DNA from: Lentisphaeria bacterium
GTDB lineage: Bacteria; Verrucomicrobiota; Lentisphaeria; Victivallales; UBA1829
Direction of reading: 5' to 3'
NCBI GenBank assembly: GCA_017456805.1
Contig: JAFTIQ010000045.1
Coordinates: forward strand, 1-15,109
DNA: 15,109 nucleotides
Part shown: positions 1 through 6,032 of the stretch, one piece after another
How the letters are laid out: the number at the start of each line of letters is the position of its first letter
How positions within the stretch are numbered: the stretch's first letter is position 1
Notes under the pieces: generated by a model
What the model saw: only the letters and a program-made list of their open reading frames with translations
What the model was told of the DNA's origin: nothing
The model's database searches: none
Made by a program: the position numbers and the translations under genes

Positions 1-395
1 AATGTTAACGCGGAAAACAACAATAAAAGAAAAATCCTGCCGCGAAACATTTTTGATATCAAAAATTGAGTCATAAATGGCAAAAAATTGCCAAAAAAAG
101 AAAATGTGAAGTCTTCAGGAAAAAAGCTTCACGGAATTAGGCAAAAGATAAATATACTCTGTTTTCAGCAAAAATCAACTTTTTTTGTCCGTATTCTGCA
201 TATTATTGGGCATTTTCTTCAGAGATTTTTTTATCGGAAACCTGAGACAAAAATAAGACTCCCTTGACAGACCTGGCGGTCAGAGCGGTCCTGTCTGTTT
301 TTTTTCTGAAGCAGACCTTGCTGTACAGGGATATTTCCCGCCGTTGAGAAAAATCGGAAAACTTCTGAGTGGACGGGATATTCAGGATGCGTTTG
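1..395. other. gene-free A/T-rich stretch left of the deoR-family gene
   Basis: I see no credible coding region here. The stretch is A/T-rich and holds several small symmetric elements. There is an 18-bp perfect palindrome at 49-66, an inverted repeat TGGCAA-A4-TTGCCA at 78-93, a GTGAAG/CTTCAC pair at 106-132, and a terminator-like hairpin at 267-305. A TATACT hexamer at 153-158 has no good -35 partner. An open frame that begins at 369 and runs into the regulator gene on the opposite strand is a shadow of that gene. Confidence 0.6.
267..305 (+). terminator. terminator-like hairpin followed by T-tract
   Basis: ACAGAC (267-272) pairs with GTCTGT (293-298) and is followed directly by seven T. 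The 20-nt loop holds further short pairings (GACC/GGTC). The T-tract lies on the plus strand, so it would stop plus-strand transcription coming from 1-266 or beyond the left edge, yet no plus-strand gene is visible there. In the minus direction, downstream of the regulator, no T-run follows the stem. Confidence 0.45.
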
Positions 396-1178
396 TCAGA
401 AGGGCGGCTCGCTGAAAACCTTTACTCCGGCAGAACGGATCTCTTCCAGGATTGCCTGGTTTTCTTCCGTTTCCACGGTAAAAAGAGCTTCAATTTTTTC
501 GATGGGACAGACCCGGTTCATGGCAGTAACCCCGATTTTACTGTGATCGGCAATCAGGATCACCCGGTCGGAATGTTCGATCATCCGGTGGTTGATCCCG
601 GCGATCAGTTCATTATGATTGTAAATTCCGGATGAAGTGATCCCCCTTGCGGAAAGAACGGTCACATCTGCATGGTAGGATGCTGCCGCGGCTTCTGCAT
701 GAGGTCCCAGAAAAAGTCCGCTTTCGGGATGAAAACAGCCGCCTGTCATGCGGATTTCGGGTCCGCCGCCAGAGGGAAAGAGTTCAGAGATGATGTTGCA
801 GAGCGAGAGGGAATTTGTGATGATCACCTGTTCGGGGTTCCGGAGAAAAATCCCAAGATGTGCCGTGGTAGTTCCCCCGTCGATAAAAATAGAGCGCACC
901 CCTTTCAGATATTCATAAACGCGCCAGGCGAGGTAACGTTTTTCGTTGGAATACCATTTTTCGCGCAGGGTGAAAGGGATCAGTTCGTCTGATCTGTTAC
1001 TGTTCCGGCAGATTCCGCCGCGAGTCCGCTGAACGCCTCCATTTGCTGAAATTTCTGCAAAATCCCGGCGGATCGTTGCAGGGCTTGCCTGAAAAAGTTC
1101 AACAGCTTCTTCCACAGATAAATATTCATGTTCCGAAAGATATTCCTGAATCCGGCGTCGTCTGGCTGAAATGCTCAT
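396..1178 (-). CDS. DeoR-family transcriptional regulator of sugar metabolism
   Basis: Predicted 260-residue repressor of the DeoR/GlpR family, whose members bind a phosphorylated sugar and control a neighbouring catabolic operon. An N-terminal winged helix-turn-helix covers about residues 5-57 and ends in the family signature SPATIRRD (32-39). The C-terminal sugar-phosphate sensor domain contains a phosphate-binding DGGTTT (100-105), the typical GI..G...E segment, and ADHSKIG near residue 200. The length is normal for the family. I place the start at the ATG at 1178: AAAGGA lies 5 nt upstream, and the product begins as family members do (MSISARRRRIQEYL). An upstream ATG at 1244 adds 22 residues but lies inside the promoter/operator region. 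The gene is divergent from the dehydrogenase-aldolase operon, which it probably represses, and it may autoregulate. The family is sure. The effector is unknown, though ketose or polyol phosphates are suggested by context. Confidence 0.93.
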   Translation of the reverse strand: MSISARRRRIQEYLSEHEYLSVEEAVELFQASPATIRRDFAEISANGGVQRTRGGICRNSNRSDELIPFTLREKWYSNEKRYLAWRVYEYLKGVRSIFIDGGTTTAHLGIFLRNPEQVIITNSLSLCNIISELFPSGGGPEIRMTGGCFHPESGLFLGPHAEAAAASYHADVTVLSARGITSSGIYNHNELIAGINHRMIEHSDRVILIADHSKIGVTAMNRVCPIEKIEALFTVETEENQAILEEIRSAGVKVFSEPPF

Positions 1179-1200
1179 GATTTTCCTTTCATTTTTGCGC

Positions 1201-1228
1201 AATATATCATGAAAACAGCGAGTTTCAA
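1201..1228 (-). promoter_or_regulatory. promoter of the DeoR-family gene
   Basis: Read on the minus strand this is TTGAAA (1223-1228), a 16-nt spacer, and TATATT (1201-1206). Initiation would fall near 1194 and give a very short leader containing the AAAGGA ribosome site. This supports the downstream start at 1178. Confidence 0.6.
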
Positions 1229-1236
1229 TCAAAAAA

Positions 1237-1265
1237 ATGATCAAAAGAACGAATAATGATCAAAA
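1237..1265. promoter_or_regulatory. candidate DeoR operator: direct repeat of ATGATCAAAA
   Basis: ATGATCAAAA occurs exactly at 1237-1246 and again at 1256-1265, 19 bp apart start to start, close to two helical turns. Each copy contains the palindromic core TGATCA. The pair sits between the two divergent -35 elements, and the second copy ends 3 bp before the plus-strand -35. This is a natural place for one repressor to control both directions. The repeats are seen directly. The link to the adjacent regulator is inferred from position. Confidence 0.55.
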
Positions 1266-1268
1266 TAA

Positions 1269-1297
1269 TTGATTTTTTTGCGCTGGATGATTATATT
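1269..1297 (+). promoter_or_regulatory. promoter of the dehydrogenase-aldolase operon
   Basis: TTGATT (1269-1274), a 17-nt spacer, and TATATT (1292-1297). Initiation would be near 1304, leaving a leader of about 45 nt before the ATG at 1349. It is preceded immediately by the candidate operator repeats. Confidence 0.65.
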
Positions 1298-1348
1298 ATG
1301 ATTACGATAAACTTTTGAAAGAGAGAATAACACAAGGAGAGATTGCAA

Positions 1349-2608
1349 ATGAAAACCAATGCAGTCAGATTGTATGGGAAACGGGATCTGCGGCTGGAAT
1401 CCTTTGAATTGCCGGAAATCGGGGAAGATTCCATTTTGGCTCAGATCATTTCAGACAGCGTGTGCATGTCCACCTACAAAACTGTTGAACAGGGTGCGGA
1501 GCACAAACGGGTTCCTGATAATGTGGCAGAAAATCCGGCGATCATCGGGCATGAATTGTGCGGAATCATTCTGGAAGTCGGGAAAAAATGGGAAAATCAG
1601 TATCGTCCCGGAGAAAAATTTGCTGTTCAGCCTGTGATCGATGCAAAGGAAAGTTATGATACGATCGGTTATTCCTTCGGGACGGTCGGCGGCGATTCCG
1701 AATATGTGCTGATTCCCAACAGAATCATTGAAAAGGGCTGTATCCTTCCCTACACCGGAGATGCCTGTTTCAAGGGAAGTCTGGCGGAACCCATGAGCTG
1801 TATCATCGGCGGCTACCGTGCGTTTTATCACAGTGGAAAAGAAGAGTACACTCATGAAATGGGGATCATTGAAAACGGAAATATGGCGATCATCGGCGGT
1901 ACTGGTCCCATGGGGCTTGGCGCAATCGATTATGCTCTCAACGGCCCCCGAAAACCGGGATTGCTGATTGTGACGGATATCAACCCCGATCGTCTGGCTC
2001 GGGCTGAAAAAATCTTTGCTCCGGAAGATGCCGCAAAGAAGGGCATTACATTGAAATTTGTCAATACCGCTTCCGGCGACGCGGAAAAAATCCTGATGGA
2101 TCTCACCAATGGAAAAGGGTTCGATGATGTTCTCTGTATGGCACCGGTCAGTGCCGCAGTTGAAATTTCTGATCGGATCCTCGCGAAAGACGGCTGTTTG
2201 AATTTCTTCGCAGGACCTATGAATAAAGATTTCTCAGCATCGTTCAACTTCTATAATGTTCACTATGCATCCACTCATGTTACGGGAACTTCCGGCGGAA
2301 CCGTCAGAGATTTGGAAATCGCATTGGAGCTGATGGCTCAGAACCGGATCCATCCGGAAGTCATGATTACACATATCGGCGGACTGGATGCCGCTATTGA
2401 AACTACCATGAATCTGCCCTCCATCCCCGGAGGAAAAAAGATCATCTATCCCGGAATCCGTCTCCCTCTGACGGCTGTGGATGATTTCAGCAAAAAAACA
2501 GAAGATCCTCTGTTTGCAAAATTGGCGGTTTGCTGTGAGAAAAACGGCGGGCTCTGGAATAAAGAGGCGGAAGATATTCTGCTGAAACATTTTAATTTAC
2601 TTTCTTAA
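1349..2608 (+). CDS. SorE/YggP-like zinc-dependent sugar-phosphate dehydrogenase (MDR superfamily)
   Basis: Predicted 419-residue cytoplasmic, NAD(P)-dependent zinc oxidoreductase. Its length and sequence style recall L-sorbose-1-phosphate reductase (SorE) and E. coli YggP, a branch of medium-chain dehydrogenases acting on sugar phosphates. Likely catalytic zinc ligands are Cys39 (SVCMSTYK), His68-Glu69 (GHELCG) and Glu147 (LAEPMS, as in sorbitol dehydrogenase). The four-cysteine structural zinc lobe of classical alcohol dehydrogenases is absent. The Rossmann fold shows GGTGPMG (183-189), with Asp210 at the end of the second strand, which suggests NAD preference. The ATG at 1349 is chosen because AAGGAG (1334-1339) is 9 nt upstream; a TTG at 1343 would be only 3 nt from it. 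The gene is first in an operon with the class II aldolase, under the DeoR-controlled promoter. The superfamily is certain. The exact substrate is not. Confidence 0.88.
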   Translation: MKTNAVRLYGKRDLRLESFELPEIGEDSILAQIISDSVCMSTYKTVEQGAEHKRVPDNVAENPAIIGHELCGIILEVGKKWENQYRPGEKFAVQPVIDAKESYDTIGYSFGTVGGDSEYVLIPNRIIEKGCILPYTGDACFKGSLAEPMSCIIGGYRAFYHSGKEEYTHEMGIIENGNMAIIGGTGPMGLGAIDYALNGPRKPGLLIVTDINPDRLARAEKIFAPEDAAKKGITLKFVNTASGDAEKILMDLTNGKGFDDVLCMAPVSAAVEISDRILAKDGCLNFFAGPMNKDFSASFNFYNVHYASTHVTGTSGGTVRDLEIALELMAQNRIHPEVMITHIGGLDAAIETTMNLPSIPGGKKIIYPGIRLPLTAVDDFSKKTEDPLFAKLAVCCEKNGGLWNKEAEDILLKHFNLLS

Positions 2609-2624
2609 CATACGGGAGAAAAAA

Positions 2625-3488
2625 ATGGCACTTGTCAATTTGAAAGAAATGCTCAAAGATGCATCCTGCAGAAAATATGCTGTTGGAATGTTCGATGTCT
2701 CTGATCTGGAAATGATCCGTGCGGTTGCCGAAGAAGCAGAGGCACTCCGTTCTCCGGTGATCCTCGGTGCGCTTGGACCGGATCTGGAAGGCGAACGGCT
2801 GGAATATTGGTTTGCCCTTGCAAAGCTTGCGGCAGAACGTTCTTCTGTTCCGGTTTGTATCCATTTGGATCATGCCAATACTCTGGAACAGGTGAAGCGG
2901 GCAGCGGATATCGGATTTTCTTCCGTTATGCTGGATGCTTCCGCCTCTCCTTTTGAGGAAAATATCAGCCGGTCCAAAGAGGTCGTGGATGCTGTTCAGA
3001 AACTGGGGATCACAGTGGAAGCGGAACTTGGGCATGTTGGCAACGGCTGGGTTGGTTCCGGCGAAGGCAGCGAATCCGGGCCTGATATGCTGACAGAACC
3101 GGAAAAAGTTGCAGAGTTTGTGGAACGCACCGGAGTGGATGCGCTTGCTGTCTCTATCGGAACGGCTCACGGAGTGTACATCAAAGCTCCGGAATTGGAT
3201 ATTGAACGGCTGGATAAGATCACTGCCTGTTCCGATATCCCGCTGGTTCTTCATGGCGGTTCCGGGACTCCGGAAGATCAGATGTCACGCGCGATTGCTC
3301 ACGGTATCAGCAAAGTCAATATCTATTCTGAGATGCTGACTGCCTGGAACAGTGCAATGCTGGAAGAGTTGAAAGCGCTTCCTCACATGGCTGCCTGGCC
3401 CGCAGTTCTCCGGAAAAAACCGGATGCCGCAATGAGAGAAGTGATCCGTCAGAAGATCCGTTTCTTCGGCAGCGAAGGAAAAGCCTGA
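2625..3488 (+). CDS. class II (zinc) fructose/tagatose-bisphosphate aldolase family protein
   Basis: Predicted 287-residue metal-dependent aldolase of the FbaA/GatY/KbaY family, which splits ketose-1,6-bisphosphates into dihydroxyacetone phosphate and an aldehyde. The TIM-barrel motifs are intact: catalytic Asp82 and zinc ligand His83 in HLDHA, Glu134 in EAELGHVG, zinc His182 in GTAHG, and zinc His210 in the phosphate-binding LHGGSG. A KVNIYSE segment corresponds to the usual KVN(I/V)xTE. The length matches the short GatY/KbaY-type members. GGGAG lies 6 nt upstream of the ATG, and the gene follows the dehydrogenase after a 16-nt gap, so the two are cotranscribed. It probably takes the product of the sugar-phosphate route into lower glycolysis. 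Fructose, tagatose or another ketose bisphosphate cannot be distinguished from sequence. A housekeeping glycolytic role is less likely given the regulator-linked operon. Confidence 0.9.
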   Translation: MALVNLKEMLKDASCRKYAVGMFDVSDLEMIRAVAEEAEALRSPVILGALGPDLEGERLEYWFALAKLAAERSSVPVCIHLDHANTLEQVKRAADIGFSSVMLDASASPFEENISRSKEVVDAVQKLGITVEAELGHVGNGWVGSGEGSESGPDMLTEPEKVAEFVERTGVDALAVSIGTAHGVYIKAPELDIERLDKITACSDIPLVLHGGSGTPEDQMSRAIAHGISKVNIYSEMLTAWNSAMLEELKALPHMAAWPAVLRKKPDAAMREVIRQKIRFFGSEGKA

Positions 3489-3511
3489 TTTTTTGATTCG
3501 ATAATTGAAAC

Positions 3512-3548
3512 AAAACGCGGGGAACCCAATAGGAATTCCCCGCGTTTT
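3512..3548. terminator. bidirectional rho-independent terminator
   Basis: A perfect 13-bp stem AAAACGCGGGGAA (3512-3524) / TTCCCCGCGTTTT (3536-3548) with an 11-nt loop. It has a T-run on the plus strand, and an equivalent T-run on the minus strand from the flanking A. It lies between the converging aldolase (ends 3488) and class II aldolase/adducin gene (ends 3577), so it can serve both. Confidence 0.9.
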
Positions 3549-3576
3549 ATTTATTTTGAAGCAGTTTTTCTGCGTC

Positions 3577-4857
3577 TTATTTCGGCAGATGGAATGCTTC
3601 GATGATTTCGTCAACCTGATCCTGATTGATCGGTTTCAAGGAGCCGATACGGTTGGCGAGAAGAATACATTTTGCAGTGAATTCTCCAACTTCCAGACGG
3701 TCAAAGGCTTCCAGAATATTCTTACCGGTGGTGAGAAGTCCGCAGTTTTCAATCAGAAGAACCGGGGTCTGCGGAGAAATTTTTTCCACAACAGACTCCA
3801 GGTCATTGAAGTACTGTTTTGCAGGAATCAGGGGGATATCCCGGAGGTTGATGTAACTTTCAGGAATGGTCCGGCTGTTCATTTCATGTCCGGTTGCGGC
3901 GAACGCCATGATGTTCGGGGGACGGGTCATGAAGATCGCATTGACATGTTTCTGTTTTTTGAAGATTTCGCGGCAAACGCGAGCACCGGTGGAGGGAACT
4001 GCGCCAGCCTGGCATTTTCCATTGCAGACACGGACGATCTCATTTGCATCAAGGTACATGGGGTCGAATCCGTTGGGGGTGATCACAAAATCATCCTCGC
4101 CGAGCCGGAGTGCAATAAATGCGCTGCCGGTGAAAAGCAGTTTCTGACGATAGCAGCGGGCACGGAAATTCACGATTTCATCCCGGAGTTCACATTCTTC
4201 TGCCGTGACACTTTCCGGTTCAAAGGTTTCCCATTCGGTGGGATGGAAATCTGCGTTGAGATCATGAAGTTCTCCCAGACCGCTTCCGCTTGCGCTGAGT
4301 TCGATCCGTGCCATGTAGTCCAACGCTTCAAAACGGGTGAATGCCTGGAAGATGGTTTCTCCGCACATGACAGCACCGTGGTTTTCCATCACGACGGAAT
4401 CTGCACCTTTTGCGAATTCAGCAGCAATGATCTGACCGAGTTTTTCGCTGCCGGGAATTTCATATTTTGCAAAGGCGATCTTACCGCAAGTCTTGGCAAC
4501 TGCAGGTGCAAGATTGGAAGAGGGGCAGCGTCCGACAAGACTGAATGCCACCAGAGCAGGGGAGTGTGCATGAAGAACAGCTTTCACATCTTTCCGCAGA
4601 GAATAAACAGATTTATGGAAAGGAAGTTCGCAGCTGGGCTTATGAGGTCCGATAATTTCACCATTGGGGGTGACTTTGATAATATCTTCCGGGCGAAGGG
4701 ATCCCTTATCGATTCCGCTGGGGGTGATCCAGATGTTGCCTTCGTCATCGCGGATGGAAAGATTTCCGCCGGAAGTGGTGGTCATTCCATAATCATAAAG
4801 ACGTTTGAGGGTTGCCACCAGAATGTTTTTCGGATGGGTGTAATTGTAGAGATGCAT
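3577..4857 (-). CDS. tandem-domain class II aldolase/adducin family protein
   Basis: Predicted 426-residue protein made of two class II aldolase/adducin domains. Single-domain relatives (L-fuculose-1-phosphate aldolase, rhamnulose-1-phosphate aldolase, ribulose-5-phosphate 4-epimerase) are about 210-270 residues. Domain 1 (about 8-195) keeps the active-site motifs: SGGN (29-32), TPSG (45-48), SCE with catalytic-type Glu77, and zinc ligands His96/His98 (HAHS) and His160 (ENHG). Domain 2 (about 225-415) keeps the fold, with TPNG (260-263), but has MTR (310-312) where HxH is expected and Cys372 in ENCG in place of the last histidine. It is therefore probably structural or regulatory. The start has GGAGG about 8 nt upstream and a fitting promoter. 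The gene converges on the dehydrogenase-aldolase operon and likely works in related sugar-phosphate metabolism, cleaving or epimerising a phosphorylated ketose. The substrate is unknown. Confidence 0.88.
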   Translation of the reverse strand: MHLYNYTHPKNILVATLKRLYDYGMTTTSGGNLSIRDDEGNIWITPSGIDKGSLRPEDIIKVTPNGEIIGPHKPSCELPFHKSVYSLRKDVKAVLHAHSPALVAFSLVGRCPSSNLAPAVAKTCGKIAFAKYEIPGSEKLGQIIAAEFAKGADSVVMENHGAVMCGETIFQAFTRFEALDYMARIELSASGSGLGELHDLNADFHPTEWETFEPESVTAEECELRDEIVNFRARCYRQKLLFTGSAFIALRLGEDDFVITPNGFDPMYLDANEIVRVCNGKCQAGAVPSTGARVCREIFKKQKHVNAIFMTRPPNIMAFAATGHEMNSRTIPESYINLRDIPLIPAKQYFNDLESVVEKISPQTPVLLIENCGLLTTGKNILEAFDRLEVGEFTAKCILLANRIGSLKPINQDQVDEIIEAFHLPK

Positions 4858-4904
4858 AGTAAACGCCTCCGTTAATGCAGATTTCTTTTTTTTGGGGTTG
4901 TCCT

Positions 4905-4934
4905 ATAATATACTCCACTTTATAAATTTTTCAA
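4905..4934 (-). promoter_or_regulatory. promoter of the tandem-domain aldolase gene
   Basis: Minus-strand TTGAAA (4929-4934) and TATTAT (4905-4910) with an 18-nt spacer; an overlapping TATATT gives a 16-nt spacer. Initiation would be near 4898, about 40 nt before the ATG at 4857. No copy of the ATGATCAAAA operator is seen here, so control by the neighbouring DeoR-type protein is not indicated. Confidence 0.5.
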
Positions 4935-5270
4935 GTGATGAAAGAAAAAAAAGTCAGTTTGAACATAAAAATTGATTAACAACATGGTAAAAAAAGAATA
5001 AGCTGCTGAGCTGCGATGCTAAAAAAGGTTGTAGTTCCGGTATAAAAATATCAGGAATGGTAAAGAACGGTAAAAAAACTGTGAAAAACGGGGAATGATT
5101 ACTGCAACAGCGTTGAGACAAAAAATATTCCGCAGGAGAAAAAGCCTTCCCGTTGGTCTCCGTTAAACACCGTTTATTCCTGTTTTAAAAGGCTGTGTGT
5201 ATTATCAATCTGATAACTCTTTCCAAATGCATTGTTTTGAAAATTTTATAGGATATCTGTGAAAAAAAAC
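4935..5270. other. gene-free gap, no clear feature
   Basis: No coding region or convincing RNA is seen in this A/T-rich stretch. It contains loosely similar purine-rich stretches of the form GGTAAAgAA / GGTAAAAAAA around 4984-5080, and a weak AGCCTT/AAGGCT pair around 5143-5195, neither strong enough to call. With the RNA unit that follows, it makes up the gap between the aldolase gene and the zinc-ribbon gene. Confidence 0.5.
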
Positions 5271-5299
5271 TTGATTTTTCTTTTATGCAGAATTATATT
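5271..5299 (+). promoter_or_regulatory. promoter of the putative structured RNA
   Basis: TTGATT (5271-5276), a 17-nt spacer, and TATATT (5294-5299): exactly the same hexamers and spacing as the operon promoter at 1269-1297. Initiation is expected around 5305-5307, at the foot of the CCGTTGCC/GGCAACGG hairpin. No open reading frame follows closely. Confidence 0.65.
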
Positions 5300-5305
5300 A
5301 TCACC

Positions 5306-5549
5306 GTTGCCAATAACGGCAACGGCTAATTGAAAACTGTTCACATTTTACGGCAAATTCGTCCGAAACCGACCAAGTATAAAACGTCTTTTGCCAACAC
5401 CATAGGTGAATTGTGTCCAGTGAGATTGTGCCTTTTTCACGCATGATCTTGCCGGATGCTCCTACTTGCATTGGTGTTGGTGGGCTCTTGGTCGGGCCTC
5501 GGACGAAGTGTAACCCTGGAGTATTCGGCTTTTTTGTCCCGAATTTTTT
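5306..5549 (+). ncRNA. putative structured small RNA, rod-shaped and 6S-like (or 5' leader)
   Basis: A promoter and an intrinsic terminator bracket about 245 non-coding nt with strong complementarity. First comes a hairpin with an 8-bp stem (5304-5311/5318-5325). A rod follows. Helix 1 is 5358-5366/5499-5507 (TTCGTCCGA/TCGGACGAA, 9 bp). Helix 2 is 5369-5377/5487-5495 (CCGACCAAG/CTTGGTCGG, 9 bp). Next is an asymmetric bubble of 15 nt (5378-5392) against 6 nt (5481-5486). Helix 3 is 5394-5402/5472-5480 (CCAACACCA/TGGTGTTGG, 9 bp), followed by TAGG/CCTA (5403-5406/5461-5464). The apical helix is 5413-5431/5441-5459, with one A-C mismatch and several G-U pairs, closed by a 9-nt loop. A closing stem, open central bubble and long apical stem over about 180 nt is the layout of 6S RNA, which binds the sigma70 RNA polymerase. 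I do not recognise a conserved 6S sequence, so that identity is tentative. A regulatory leader of the next operon is the main alternative. Confidence 0.55.
5523..5549 (+). terminator. intrinsic terminator of the structured RNA (or attenuator)
   Basis: ATTCGG (5523-5528) pairs with CCGAAT (5539-5544) and runs into a T-tract to 5549. The loop (5529-5538) is itself T-rich. It lies 88 nt before the GTG start of the zinc-ribbon gene, so it either ends a free small RNA or limits read-through into that operon. Confidence 0.6.
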
Positions 5550-5637
5550 CCGATTACACGCTATTCTCTGAATCCCCCATTGGACGTTGAATTTCTTTGC
5601 TGCAATTGCACAGTTTTTGTAACGAAGGAGGTCAATT

Positions 5638-5970
5638 GTGGCTTACATCTGCAAGTTGTGTCAATCAAAATTTCCCGAAAAACAGGAGCTGTGCCCAAAA
5701 TGCGGCGGAGCAGTACAAGAGTCATGTAATTCTTCAGGGATAAGTTTTTGTGGCTTTTTTGCTATGCTTTCTGTTTTTGTTACTTGTCCCCTTTGGTGGC
5801 GTTGGTTCTCTTTACCTTCAGAGTTGTTCGTTCCTTCCCTTTGGATATTGGTGCCGGGGTACCTATTGGGCGCAATAAGTGCATATCAATCCAAAAATAA
5901 ATCTCTTGTCGCTGTATTTCTTATTTTGACAATTGATATTATTACTGCACTATCTGAGTTAGCACAGTAA
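5638..5970 (+). CDS. small zinc-ribbon membrane protein, function unknown
   Basis: Predicted 110-residue protein with an N-terminal zinc ribbon, Cys5-x2-Cys8 and Cys19-x2-Cys22 (CPKCGG). About three hydrophobic, probably membrane-spanning segments follow, at roughly 35-51, 63-82 and 89-106. The GTG start is firm: a near-perfect AAGGAGGT (5625-5632) sits 5 nt upstream and the ribbon begins at residue 5. No clear promoter is seen between the RNA terminator at 5549 and this start. The gene may therefore depend on read-through from the promoter at 5271 or on a weak one I cannot call. It precedes the SPFH gene by 62 nt with no terminator between, so an operon is likely. Zinc ribbons of this type often mediate protein or nucleic-acid contacts. 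Here it could recruit the SPFH partner to the membrane, which is inference from context only. Confidence 0.75.
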   Translation: MAYICKLCQSKFPEKQELCPKCGGAVQESCNSSGISFCGFFAMLSVFVTCPLWWRWFSLPSELFVPSLWILVPGYLLGAISAYQSKNKSLVAVFLILTIDIITALSELAQ

Positions 5971-6032
5971 AATTTCCTGATTGAGTTTCCAGATCATCAC
6001 ATTTTTGACAACAAACAACAAGGAGAAAGAAA

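Noticed and set aside
264..270. TTGACA as a -35 element
   Set aside because: No -10 hexamer lies 15-19 nt downstream. The bases form the left arm of the hairpin that ends in a T-tract.
106..305. A possible small RNA starting after TATACT (153-158) and ending at the 267-305 terminator
   Set aside because: There is no acceptable -35 element and no convincing internal fold, so the call would rest on the terminator alone.
1179..1244. A 22-residue N-terminal extension of the DeoR-family regulator from an ATG at 1244
   Set aside because: It would cover the gene's own -35/-10 and part of the operator, has no ribosome site, and does not match the family N-terminus.
3505..4875. A 456-codon open frame on the plus strand opposite the tandem-domain aldolase
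   Set aside because: It lies antisense to a clearly recognisable enzyme with intact motifs. Its product is rich in Phe, Cys and His with no family pattern. It is a codon-bias shadow.
5143..5195. AGCCTT...AAGGCT pair in the gap before the structured RNA
   Set aside because: Only 6 bp with a loop of about 40 nt and no T-tract, which is easily chance.
5306..5549. tmRNA, RNase P RNA or SRP RNA as the identity of the structured RNA
   Set aside because: None of their conserved sequences is present: no tRNA-like ends with a tag reading frame, no RNase P core motif, and no SRP GGAA-loop domain.
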